From Priapulus caudatus (lineage: Eukaryota; Priapulida; Priapulimorpha; Priapulimorphida; Priapulidae): a DNA stretch of 32,048 nucleotides. A model generated the notes under the pieces. That model did not search any database. It was not told the DNA's origin and saw only the letters and a list, made by a program, of their open reading frames with translations. The position numbers were made by a program, and so were the translations under genes. Every line of letters begins with the position of its first letter. Within the stretch, counting starts at the first letter, position 1. Positions 20,243 through 30,614 of the stretch are shown here, one piece after another. The stretch is from positions 32,448 to 64,495 of the forward strand of contig NW_014578105.1 of NCBI RefSeq assembly GCF_000485595.1, read 5' to 3'.

Positions 20243-20362
20243 CTTAACTACATTCTGAATGAGAAAATATGCATGCTAGACAGTCTGCAGCCGGATCAAC
20301 GCGCGAAGCGCGAACAGCGCCACCTGTGGTGCCACAATGACTTAATCGCTGCCCTTACTTAG
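20243..20362 (+). pseudogene. 3' end of mobile-element reading frame in copy C
   Basis: Thirty-nine codons after a TAG at 20240, ending in TAG at 20360-20362. The end LQPDQRAKR ... HNDLIAALT matches the frame at 14742-14978, with similarity confined to the last ~28 codons. In copy A the matching DNA (9771) has lost the frame. AATAAA in GAGAATAAAT (about 20466) lies about 105 bp downstream and may be its poly(A) signal. Confidence 0.5.
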
Positions 20363-22038
20363 AATACATTCACGAATCCCTTCGGGTATAGGATAAAGCC
20401 CGAGAATCGGTCAATTGAGCAGTTCTGGCCATTGCCGAAATTTTTGGACTTTGCACGTAGTGCGAGAATAAATCGAATGGTCGTATTTCGTACTTTGTTT
20501 GGTTTGCGCGTTGCGTTTTTTTCTATAAAAACGATTTCTAATTTATTTTATTTAACGCCCTGAAGTTATTCTCGGCTCCGTACATATCGGCGGCCCCTTA
20601 GATCGCCGCAGCAGCGAGGCTCCGTCTTGAGGGATTGTGCGCGTACGAAAGAATTTGCGCGGCTGAGGAGCTGGCCCGGGCGGTCCAGAGTTTCACTACG
20701 CTGCCGGGCACTAACTATAACTTTAGTGTAGGGCGAACGCAGGACTGTGCGCCGATATTAAGCCTCCGTACGCAGTGGCTAACGTTGGAATGCGTTGACG
20801 TCGCGTTTTCATTATCGTAGCCATCTTCGCTTGCTCCTTATGACTCGTGTTTGACGGCGCCGGGCGCGTTCGCATCTGGCCTGGCTCAGACTCTAGGGAG
20901 GCGGCCGTTTTTGCCTGTTTTTGGCATATTACCAGGCGGCACTGGCAGGAAGATCAAGGCGCGCGCAGCGTAGCAGGCATCACACTGATACTATTCAGTT
21001 TCGTGTTTAGACTGAGCCAGCTAGCGGCTAACTAGAGAGCGCGTGTAGGGCCAGATGGTGCGTTGGCGCAAGGAAGATGCGTTGTGTAGCGCGTGGGCGA
21101 CCCGCACTATCTACTACTCACTACTGGAGTAGGCTAGTAGTTAGTAGTACTTAGCTGTTAAGTTAGCCGTGAGCACGTACTAGTAGCTAGTACTTATTAA
21201 CTAGGCCAGGACCGCAGGAGCTAATAGATAATAGTAATAATGACTCAAACTCTGTTAGCTAGGGTTTGAACTATACTTTACTAGATAATGACGAACCGCT
21301 TGATCGCATATTGATCCCACCTAACCTATTATATTGAATATAGATAGTTATATTTAGAGTCTGATGTAAATGACATTGGTTTTTATTGGCCCTGCCATAG
21401 CATTGGGGCGGCATATATATAGTTGGGAGCGGCATGTTCTCCTCCTCCTTGAGACTCACTAGTACTACTAGGATCTACGCTACCTGAGGCGAGGCTAGGC
21501 AAGACACGCATCTTTGCTAACGGGTTAGAATACGCACGCTAGGCGTATCCTAGACACAGGCACTTGAAGCGTTTCAATACAAATATAATGCTAACCTAAA
21601 TACGATAATCTATTTACTAGCGAAACTTTTGTTATGTTTTCTAGTATAGGCCTAGCTCTGCTTTCTAACGAAGGTTGGGCGAGGTGTCACAGGGTATATA
21701 TAGGACTAGGACGTCGCTGGGCGGGCGGCGTACCTCGGATAGGCGGCATTGAGTGACTAAGCGTAGAGCCGAGAAAGTGCGAGAGAGTGCGCAGTTCTAG
21801 TGGGCTATTAGGGCGCGGCGGCAGCGCGCGCGCACTAGGCTTTCCAACATCCCGGTAAGCGAAGCCCTCTGCCATTGGAAGCGTTGCAAAAACGTGTGCA
21901 GCGTTGGGCGGCGAAGAGCGCCGGTAGGGTGTTTCGGTGATTCTGACAGCGGCGTTTCGCATTAGGCTGGGCAAGGTTTCGCGGAATGTGCGAGAATTTG
22001 CGAAGTCAGTCTTTCTGTTGATCTTTCGTCGGTCACAG

Positions 22039-22048
22039 NNNNNNNNNN
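22039..22048. other. Assembly gap (ten n)
   Basis: Ten unresolved bases, a size usual for a placeholder. Intron homology on both sides of the surrounding insertion to the inverted copy at 30.6-31.2 kb supports that the two flanks really belong together. Confidence 0.97.
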
Positions 22049-22099
22049 TCAATCGAGTCATAGCCCTGTTCACACCAGTCACTGCTAGGGCTATGTATA

Positions 22100-22436
22100 A
22101 TCCAGATGAGACGGGATACTAGAGAAGCGTTGCCGAAAGGAGAGGGTGATCCCAATTGCGCTCAAGCGCAGATCTTTCGCGCAGTTCCGCGGCAAGGCGC
22201 ACGCGACCGCGGGAACGTCCTACGACAGTATGCAGCGCTGGCAGCTATGGAGCCCGGGGCCCGCCAATTCATTCGGCGCACGGATCCATAGCTGCCAGCG
22301 CTGCATACTGTCGTAGGACGTTCCCGCGGTCGCGTGCGCCTTGCCGCGGAACTGCGCGAAAGATCTGCGCTTCAGCGCAATTGGGATCAACATCTCCTTT
22401 CGGCAACGCTTCTCTAGTATCCCGTCTCATCTGGAT
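22100..22436. repeat. Foldback with ~150-bp arms
   Basis: Left arm 22100-22250 and right arm 22285-22436 are nearly exact inverted copies, with loop CCGCCAATTCATTC in the middle. The outer ends read TCCAGATGAGACGGGATACT and its complement. Copy A keeps the same loop and right arm but a short left arm. A structure this strong is prone to deletion and to assembly errors. Confidence 0.93.
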
Positions 22437-22957
22437 AGATATATCCAGGAGTTTCAACTAAAATTAGTTCGATTACCTCGAGCCGATCTTCACTCGCCAA
22501 CGGTCAGCACAAGAAAGGGCGGCAAATGAGAGAGCGTGGACAATGTGCTTTTGCCGGAACTACCCGAGTACCGAAGGACAATTAGAATTCATTCCCCCCC
22601 TCCCCCAAAATACATTTTTATGTTGCACAACCCCAAATGAACACAAACCATAGACTAAAATGGGTTATCACACAATTGTAGTACATATTTTTAATAGCCT
22701 ACGAACTTCGACAGGCTAGCGCAACTGAGGGGCCCACTCGGCTGTTATGGTCCAGTAATGCCATCTGGCGTGACTAATGCACCGGTTTCATTTAACTGAA
22801 AAAAATAGTGAGCAAACATGAAATATCCCATCATAATAGTAAAATTCTTCCCTTCTTAGTAAAATTTCATCCATGTTTTTTAACTTAAATCAAGTTAACA
22901 TTCATTGTTTGTACTGGTATATTAATGTAGCAGCAATATTTTCTCTATCTTCCCCAG
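22437..22957. other. Intron remnant of SWIM-family gene, copy 1
   Basis: 22437-22780 has no gene I can see. From about 22790 to 22920 the sequence (AGTGAGCAAACATG, CCCATCATAATAGTAAAATT, AACATTCATTGTTTGT) is an inverted match to 30615-30745. This fixes the right border of the insertion at about 22785. A pyrimidine tract and CCCCAG at 22957 form the next acceptor. Confidence 0.65.
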
Positions 22958-23081
22958 TTGTTAAGATGAAGAAGGACACTTCCTGCTCCTCCCTACCCAA
23001 TACATGGTTGGCACCGTCAAATTCTCGAGCTGCCAATGTAGTACCATCACCAGCCTCAGAAATGGACTTCTCCAACGCAAG
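22958..23081 (+). pseudogene. Exon following the SWIM finger, copy 1
   Basis: Bounded by TTCCCCAG and AAG|GTAAAG. The preceding exon in the inverted copy ends with one base of a codon; this exon begins with two, so splicing would give VVKMKKDTSCSSLPNTWLAP followed by SEMDFSNAR. In the family the linker after the SWIM finger has the pattern C-T/S-x-x-P-x-x-W-x-x-P and then a D/E-I/M-D/N-F-x-x-A motif, as seen here. The exon itself is unbroken, but the gene is not. Confidence 0.6.
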
Positions 23082-23670
23082 GTAAAGATGCCAGGTGTGC
23101 CTTATGTACAAATTATATGTAGGGGTATCAAAACCATACCCATGATTATCACAAAAATAATTTTAGGAGGGAATGAGAAAATGCCATCAAAAGGCTATTG
23201 GTGACATTGTGCTAATATGTTTTCAGGTGGTTGGGAGTGAAACACGAGCTGTAAATTAGAGATGTCCAGAGGTGGAAAGTGCAACAGAAGGAGAGAAGGA
23301 GTCATTCTGTGAAGGATCGCATGCATCAGGTGATAAATATAATAAATCTACAAGTACTCATTACAGACATTGCGCTTACCAGTGCATTTTATTGTTTGCT
23401 CTGCATACTTCGTGATAAGCAACATTCGACATGAGAAAATCTTTTATTTTGACGAAGTCAGATGCAGCTTGTAGAATCGCATGATTGTCCGTCCGTCCGT
23501 GTGTCAACAGTTATGGCACAATTCATAACCGCTCGACGTGCGGTCTTGATTTTTGGGACGTCGGGGGGGGGGGTGGAGATTAAGTTAGTATGATACTAGT
23601 ACGACAAGTAGCAACAGACCTCAGCTGAACCCAGTCGCTCTACATTTGGCTGGTTCTTGGTATTATCAGG
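23082..23670. other. Intronic stretch, little to report
   Basis: A possible acceptor (ATGTTTTCAG, 23226) starts a short segment without a clear frame. A G run (about 23563-23573) and TCCGTCCGTCCG (23487-23500) are simple sequence. No gene is seen. Confidence 0.4.
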
Positions 23671-24394
23671 AGTAGATAATAGGGAAGGAGTGTGACTTCA
23701 ATAAACAAGGGAAATTCGTCATTTACTAGCCTTATAATACCTACGATTTACTAAGCGTAACTCATCCAACTTGAGCTCAAAACGTACACAGTACATTCGC
23801 CTAGCATCGTGCGAAATCGTTTCCTCGTATACACCCGCAATCCGGAGATACAGACTAAAACGTACGACACGATTTTGCATTCTGTTGCCAGCAAACTCGA
23901 TGCGTTCAGAGCCTAATTTGAAACAAAAGGCAGCTACTAACGCTCGGCGATGCGGTGCGGCTCGCTGGGAGATTGCTGCTGATTGCGGTGGGCGTGCGTG
24001 CGTGGGGGGCATACCAGCTGTATGCCAGTATGCGGTAATGTAGCGTGTATGCCTGGTCAAGGTTATCTCGCCGAATGTTGCGTCGATGTCCAATCTCCCA
24101 GCGAGTCACACCGCATCGCCGAGCATTAGTAGCTGCCTTTTGTTTCAAATTAGGCTCTGAACGCATCGAGTTTGCTGGCAACAGAATGGAAAATCGTGTC
24201 GTACGTTTAGTCTGTATCTCCGGATTGGCGGTGTATACGAGGAAACGATTCGCACGATGCTGGCGAATGTACTGTGTACTGATTGGAGCTCCAAGTTGGA
24301 TGAGTTACGTGTAGTAAATCGTAGGTATTATAAGGCTAGTAAATGACGAATTTCCCTTGTTTATTGAAGTCACACTCCTTCCCTATTATCTACT
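23671..24394. mobile_element. Long foldback insertion (two ~305-bp arms, 115-bp spacer)
   Basis: Left arm 23671-23975 and right arm 24091-24394 are inverted copies with scattered differences, for example AGTAGATAATAGGGAAGGAG and its complement at the outer ends and GCTGGGAGATTG and its complement at the inner ends. The spacer (23976-24090) has a small imperfect palindrome, GGCATACCAGCTGTATGCC. Frames on both strands inside the arms are mirror shadows. Best read as a foldback or MITE-type insertion between exons of the SWIM-family gene. Confidence 0.88.
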
Positions 24395-24462
24395 ACTGGT
24401 ATTATGAAACATGCTACATATAATAATGATAATAAACTGTCATAATTTATATTCCATGACAG

Positions 24463-24581
24463 GTGTTAACAGTGGTGTCATACTGTCGGCAATACCTGGA
24501 TACACAGAACACTTTGAGAAGTCAGCCAACGCAACCTTGCCAGCTCCTCTAACAGAACTGTACAGTTCACAGCCACTTTGA
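24463..24581 (+). pseudogene. Downstream exon of the SWIM-family gene, copy 1
   Basis: Begins after CATGACAG and reads NSGVILSAIPGYTEHFEKS, then LPAPLTELY, ending in TGA at 24579-24581. In the SWIM/YqaJ family the segment between the finger and the nuclease commonly has an ILSxIPxY motif followed by LPxPLTxLY/F, as here. The stop is probably a frameshift result, since the frame shifted by one stays open. I cannot find the YqaJ nuclease domain itself downstream. Confidence 0.55.
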
Positions 24582-25526
24582 GCTTCGCTGTGCTAATCGA
24601 CAAATCGAGGGAGACATTTGTCCGGCTGTCAGATGTGCTGTCGGATGAGCTCGTCTCTATTGGTGTATCTGATGTGCTGGGTGGTGGTGTGTATGAAGTG
24701 CTGGGCTCGGAAGTTGCGTCTGATGAGGTGGGCTCCCATTACATGTTTCCATGTGTCCGAGCCAGGTTTTAATAGGGCTGCTGCTGCTGTTGATCTCTTA
24801 GTCTGAAATTTTAGTTCCAATCATTAATATTTTTAGTCAGGGTAAGATTGTCAGATGTTAACATGGTATTTATAATATATATTAAATATATATTTAATAA
24901 TATATATTATATTATATTATATATTAAATATATTATATTATATATATAATTAATAATATATATACCATGGCCTGTCACATGAGTGATCAGTTTCTTCATG
25001 AGTGAATAAACCACAATATATCTAAAAATATAGCCAACCCCCTTGCATGTTTAAGTTGGTTTTTACTTTCTATCACAGAAATTCTGTCAAGTTTAATTAT
25101 CCAACACTATACATAATGTACACCTACATACTTGCTCATTTTTTTCTCATTTTCATGCTGGTTCTCCTCTCATGAGATGCTGCAGCCAGTAAAGCAGCTC
25201 TTTTCTGTGGATATCTTGTATGTGTGAATACAGATGGCACATAATCTGGTGACGGGATTATTGCTCTTCACACCTGAGTGAAAAAAAAAAACTAACATAT
25301 ATACGTATTACCTGATTATTCCTAATGTCAAGTTACTACTACTACTAGCATTTTAGGGACAGATCAAGAATTTCAAGTAATGGATAGTACACTTAAAATT
25401 GGTGGCAGCATGGATTTTCCTAGGCTTTTATAAGCAACTGCACTCCCTGCACGTATTGCCGTAACAATACTACTGGGAATGCTATACCGGAAAATATTGC
25501 TGCTACATTAATATTACCAGTACAAA
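24582..25526. other. AT-rich gene-free stretch
   Basis: It contains a self-complementary TATTAAATATA tract (24867-24965) able to form cruciforms, and a short A run (25282-25291). A 64-codon frame at 24578-24772 has no recognisable motif. I see nothing else. Confidence 0.5.
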
Positions 25527-25978
25527 TGTAGCGATGCTGGCGTGCAAGCTAGCATCGAGCGCACTGATTATTTATTCAATAAATTAATAAACTGACCAGA
25601 TAGCGTGGTCGACAGAGGGAGTGCGGAGAGGGGGCACGCGGTGCAGGTGAAGCAACGCGTACTCGCAGTCGCATAGGAAATGCGACCTGGCGAAGCTCAG
25701 AGGTGAGAAGATAATGCCGGATGTCGGTCGCGAAGGCCGGGCTCAATATAAAAGGCGCGCCGCGCTTGGAGCGGGAGAACTCCTCTCCCTGTTGTTCTGC
25801 CCGACTGTTGTTCACACATTCCCTTGTACGCTGTCACGGCTTTATTTGTAAATCAACTGTTATCATGGCTCAAATATACGTGTTTGTGGTACGTTACCTT
25901 ATAGTTCGTGTTTGCTTTTGCGGTCTTCCACTACCGTTACTCATTACCCGGTACACCCTATACGTCACGCCAAGTACA
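25527..25978 (+). mobile_element. Probable retroelement LTR
   Basis: It starts TGTAGCGATGC and may end AAGTACA. It has a TATA box (TATAAAAGG, 25747-25755) followed by a GC-rich start-site region and a pyrimidine-rich leader (CTCCTCTCCCTGTTGTTCTG), the usual U3-R-U5 arrangement of an LTR of ~450 bp. About 30 bp of possible leader (CTTATAGTGCAGTGACC) follows before the next element begins at 26021, so the internal genes are absent. There is no second LTR in the window. Alternative: a host promoter; no gene follows it. Confidence 0.5.
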
Positions 25979-26020
25979 ACCTTATAGTGCAGTGACCGAG
26001 ACCCAAAAAATCAAGTGCAC

Positions 26021-26880
26021 CCCTACCGGAGGTAATAACAAGCTGGACTGGTCTCATTTTAAACGTATGGGTCCCTAGTTTATGAAAAGACATGTTGTAG
26101 TTGCAGCAACCTTGTAGCAAACATGCCGAATTAAAACCCTTTGTTTACGGTAACATCTGAAAAAATGACATTTTCAGTTACTTGCTTATTTTGTGAAATT
26201 AGCCCCATTATATTTTATAATTGATGGTTATATCAATATATTTCATTGAAATAGATATGAGCAATATTTTTGAGGCAGTTTTATGCTGGCTAAGGGGTTA
26301 AGGGGCCAAAAATTATACCCCAAATTTGCATTTTTTTGTGAAATTTTGACCAAATATAATGTATATTTCTTGCACTATTCCACCAATACATGTTATCACT
26401 GTGTCAGATCTGACTGTATTCATGGGCCTAGATGTGATATTGATAAAAAAAATCAGTTTCAGCATGGTAAACGGTTACAACATGGTGCATTAACCCCTTA
26501 TTTGTGACAGACCTTAAAACTACTTTTTCAGTTCTTACTTGCATATTTTATAAAATCAGCCACTGCAGGGATGTTTAAAGCTGATGGTTTATCAATGTTT
26601 TGATTGAAATATAGATAAAGCAATGCATTTTAGGCAGTTCTATGCTGTTAAGGGGTTAAGGGTCCCAAAAATATACCAAAAAATTTGGCAATTTTTTGAT
26701 ATTTTGACTCATAATAAAGAACGTTTCCATGCATACTGCCACCAATACATGGTACAATAGTATCATAGGTCTACCTGACTGAAGACTATATATCTATCAG
26801 TCTGGATGTAGCATTGATATAAAAATCAGTTGAAGCATGATGAAGGCTGAGTACAACATGGTACATGAACCCTGTTTACA
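26021..26880 (+). repeat. Left terminal inverted repeat with ~370-bp tandem units
   Basis: After the ~150-bp terminal part, units recur with landmarks AAACCC/AACCCC at about 26132, 26493 and 26867 (spacing 363-374). Each contains TTAAGGGGTTAAGG-like, CACCAATACATG and CATGGGCCTAGATGTGAT-like segments. About two units are present, the second more diverged. A 74-codon frame here is non-coding. Confidence 0.85.
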
Positions 26881-27082
26881 ACAATGCTAAATGGTTACAT
26901 AACACTGTGGGCCATGATGTCAATAGCCACTTATCACAAATCTATGTGCCACTTCCCCTTCTGGTATGGTGTTCTGATTTTCAGTCAGTACATAAACAAG
27001 CATCATGCACTCTAGTCCAGCAAGGAGACAAGGACATTTCCTCGCACTCAAGCAGTCTTTTTGTCTGTGCAGTAGAAATGTG

Positions 27083-28800
27083 TCAGGTCTCGAACTTCAA
27101 CTGGAGCTGATGGCTGAGTGAACAACGTCTGTGTAATGCCTCCATCATCACACAAGCAGACCAACCATGGCCAACCGTTCGATCACTCTTGGTTGGGATG
27201 TGACTCCTGCACCAAATCCGTGTTTGGTACTTTGCGCGCAGGACATGTTGTTGGAAGGCATCTACTGTTTGAGGAAGCATGGATGCATACTTGTCTGTCA
27301 TTGTAGCCATGATGTACCGCAACTCATCAAGTGTGTCCATTTGCTTCTTCTCGTAGAGGAGTAGTGTGTAGCTACGGGCTACCGTGATGCTCTCCTTATG
27401 TCGTCTTCATGGAATGACTTGAGGTTTGTCAGACTGTCCGCATGTTTCACACAGTTTGTGATAGCGCCGTTTTCTTTCCTATCACTGCTCATTGAACATG
27501 TGTGGCCGCATCCTGTGAGGGCATGAGCAGCAGGGAGACACTCGCATATTGTTGGGCCAAGTTCATTCGCAATTGTATGAACAGGAATGCATCTTTCCTT
27601 TTCTGAATGACCAGCATACAGGTACACATAGTCAGCCAGTTGTCCTCTGCTGACATAGTAAACCAGCAAGACCAAGACATCTGTGTCGTCACAGCGGATT
27701 ATGATTCTATTATGGTCCTTTGATAGTGCACAGGCATGCAGGATCATACGTGTATCGGCCTCCTCCTGGTTACTGTACAGTGATTCAACAGATGACGCTC
27801 CAGATGGAGCAACCACCTCACAAGAGTTCCTTCACTAAAATCCTCCTGCCAAGATAATGGATTTGTCGTTGGGAACATATTCTTCTGCATTCTCCAAGAT
27901 ATACTGTGAGATAATAATTCGCAACGGCTTGCACTTGTTTCGCATTCCCTTGAGAAACCACTATATCTGTAGTTAGGTAACTTTCTGCTCGGTCCACTGG
28001 ACCTTATATAGCTAGGTAACTAAACTGAAGAACCCCACGCGCTCGCAGTTCTGTGGTCTTGATAGAATGACACGTATCATACCGATCGAAGTCCACCATC
28101 TCAAAAATATACTGCCAAATCGTCGCCAGGAAACCATTATCAGAATGTCATTCCTCCCGCCTCCATCGTTACTTGTTGGCCTCACCAGTGTTCTGGTCTG
28201 CTCCACAGAATATGATGTGCCTTCTGTAGATGGCAAGGTCTGCTGTAACTGAGATGTGATCTGCCCAACTCCTCAGATATGTGCACTAGCCTCAACGAAG
28301 TGGTAAAAATGTTGACAAGTCAAGATGGTGAGGCATTTGATGAAGGGAAGATACTCGTATCGTAGTAACGCGGGACAGTCCTTGTACTGACGAAGGGCGT
28401 TTGCATACTCCACTCCACGCCGGACTGCCTAGATTCAGCCATCTCCACAGTTCCTTGCCACATTGCCATATACGAATCTTTTATTATGACCTTACCCTGA
28501 ACTTTCATCCTCCACTGATAGGTTACACGCTGGCTATGGCAATTTCTTTGCAGACCTGGCGGTAGCCTTGGAGTTGTTGTCCTTGTACTGTCAGTGTCCA
28601 AGTATTTCAGCTTTGTGACAGAATCCAAAGACGATATTCATACTGAGTGAGATCGTTGTAACAACACAAACAGCCATGGCACGTGTAGTGCGTTGTCCGC
28701 ATCAACTGTCCTCCTGCATTATGATCAAAGTTGTCGATGGGCAAGCCAATCAACACTGATTCAAGGTTTCTTAGGATCAAACTGTGAAATCCCACGAGGA
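27083..28800 (-). pseudogene. Decayed nuclease-like gene of an invertebrate repeat-associated family
   Basis: Read on the minus strand from 28800 down, fragments appear in family order: IDNFDHNAG and a CHG (28607-28795), matching a DN-x-DHN...HG segment; VDFDRYDTCHSIK (about 28020-28095); WFLKGMRNK to IILAGG (27840-27965); an intact 145-codon piece (27379-27816) with NQEEADTRM, DDTDVLVLL and LPAAHALTGC; then, after a one-base frameshift near 27380, a C-terminal part with DELRY and HVLRAKYQTRIW to about 27083. EAD/DTD acidic motifs suggest a PIN/FEN1-like metal nuclease, but that is inference. In the family as I know it ALTGC is followed by Asp; here it is Gly, so a probable metal ligand is lost. 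Frameshifts and stops between fragments make it inactive. Introns could explain some breaks. Confidence 0.7.
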
Positions 28801-29189
28801 ACCCTGGCCACTTTTAGATGGTACTGAAAGTTGATCAAGAGCTACTGATGGTTAAGGACTTTTCCCCCCTTCCCCTACGTCATTATAGTTTAATGGAATA
28901 TCCCCACTGTACAGAGAACGTCTATAAGCTCCTTCCTTCACAGTATTCATGTGCATCTGAACACCAAGGCCAAATGTAAATGGGTGTTTGCATCTCTACA
29001 GACCTGAGAAAGTGATACCTGTGACAGATACCCAACACTCTTCATGTAGCAACACCCACGCCACCCCCCCCCACCCGTCAGTCTTGAGTTCACAGTGTCT
29101 AACATTGTCTACAAAGAATTCCTTGAGGTGCACCATCTGTATCAAATCGTACAATGTCCTCTTGGAACAAAGTTCTTACCATTTCGGCG
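28801..29189. other. Spacer between the decayed gene and the right repeat
   Basis: No motif recognised. It contains C runs (29064-29075). It may include the first, unrecognisable part of the decayed gene. Confidence 0.4.
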
Positions 29190-30567
29190 ATATCATTGAT
29201 TTTGCGATGTTCAGTCGGCAACCTTTCTTATTTAACCAATAATATTTATAAAATATAAGGGCTGATTTCATAAGAATAAGCAAGGTTAACTGGAATCTGC
29301 CATTTTTCAAGACTGTTCCTAGCGGTAAACAAGGGGTTAATGTACCATTTGTACCCGTACTACCTATGCTGAGACTGAAATTTTTTTTATCAAGAATAGC
29401 ACATCTAGGCCCATGACATACAGTCAGATCTGAGCACAGTGATAACATGTATTGGGTGAAACTAGTGCAAGAAAATATACATTTTTTTGGGTCGAAATTT
29501 CCCAAAAAAATTGCCCAAATTGGGTATAATTTGGCCCTTAACACCCTTAGCAGCATTCAACAACTGCCTCAAATACATTGCTACATATCTTATTTCAATG
29601 AAATACATTGATATACCATAATTTAAAATATACATGCCTGACTTTTAATAAACCATGAAGCAAAGTAACTAAAAATGTCATCTTTTTCAGATGTTACCCT
29701 GTAAACAAGGGTTAATGTTCCATGTTTCGCCCCGGGTTTACCATGCTGAACATGATTTTTTATCATAATCACATCTAGGCCCATGAATAACCAGTCAGAT
29801 CTACACATCGGTGATAACATGTATTGGTGGAAATACGTGCAAGAAAATAATAACATTATTTTTGGTCGAAAATGCGCCCAAAAAAATCAAATTTGGGGTC
29901 TTAAGTTTGCCCCCTAACACCCCTACAGCATAAAACTGGCTCAAAAACAGCTGGACATATCTGATTTTAATGAAATACATTGATATACACATCATATTAT
30001 ACAAATATAATGGGGCGCAATATGTTATAAATCATAAGCAACGTAATCGAAAATGTCCAGTTTTTCAGTGTTACGCGAAACAAAGGCGTTAATGTACGAT
30101 GTTCTACCCGTTTACCATGCTGAAACTAATTTTTTATCATAGCGACATCAGGCCATGAAACAGTCAGATCTGACACATGATAACATGTATTGGTTTTAGT
30201 AGTGCAAGAAAATATACATTATTTGGTCAAAAATCCGCCAAAAATGCTCTAAATTTGGGTATAATTTGACGTAAACCCTTAACCCCCTAAGCAGCATAAA
30301 AATGCCTCAAATACGATTGCTACATATCTTATTTCAACATGAAATACATTGCTATAACCATCATTTAATAAAATATAATGGGGCTGATTTCATAAATAAG
30401 CAAGTAACTGAAAATGTCATTTTTTCCAGATGTTACCGTAAACAAATGGGTAATCGGCATCGTGTACCAAGTGTGCTGCAACTACAACATGTCTTTGCCA
30501 TAACACTACGTAGGATTCCAGCGGTTAAATATGAGACACAGTCCAGCTTGTTAATATCCCGGTAGGG
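29190..30567 (-). repeat. Right terminal inverted repeat with ~370-bp tandem units
   Basis: Same units as on the left but inverted and more numerous: GGTTAATGT landmarks at about 29337, 29712, 30088 and a variant at 30448 (spacing 375, 376, 360), so nearly four units. The unequal number on the two sides shows that the terminal arrays expand or shrink independently. Confidence 0.87.
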
Positions 30568-30614
30568 TAATCTCCATTAAATAGAGCCCTTTTTAGCTTC
30601 CGATCAGCTGCACT

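Larger units (their letters stand above)
20243..22436 (+). mobile_element. Dispersed element family, copy C (most complete)
   Basis: Carries all blocks of copy A in order: the end of a reading frame (20243-20362), TTTGGACTTTGCACGTAGTG (20447), the CCATCTT block (20820), TAC/GTA repeats (about 21110-21200), GATGTAAATGACATTGG (21362) and a complete foldback (22100-22436). Compared with A it has many small insertions, often G, C or GC, scattered along its length. Whether these are mutations or sequencing errors cannot be told here. A ten-n gap interrupts it. It sits in what was an intron of the SWIM-family gene. Confidence 0.75.
26021..30567. mobile_element. 4.5-kb element with long terminal inverted repeats and a nuclease-like gene
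   Basis: The ends CCCTACCGG (26021) and CCGGTAGGG (30567) are complementary. Similarity continues inward through AACAAGCTGGACT, GACATGTTGTAGTTGCAGCA and TTTGTTTACGGTAACATCTG, over at least 150 bp, and then into ~370-bp tandem units in opposite orientation on the two sides. The middle holds one decayed minus-strand gene (27083-28800). I see no convincing target-site duplication. This looks like a DNA transposon, probably dead, inserted next to the second SWIM-family gene copy. Confidence 0.75.

Noticed and set aside
23719-24314. Several 80-125-codon frames on both strands
   Set aside because: They are mirror images within the arms of a foldback and share no known motif.
24578-24772. 64-codon frame after the SWIM-family exon
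   Set aside because: It begins at a non-ATG codon, and its Val/Ser-rich repeat-like sequence has no family match that I recognise.
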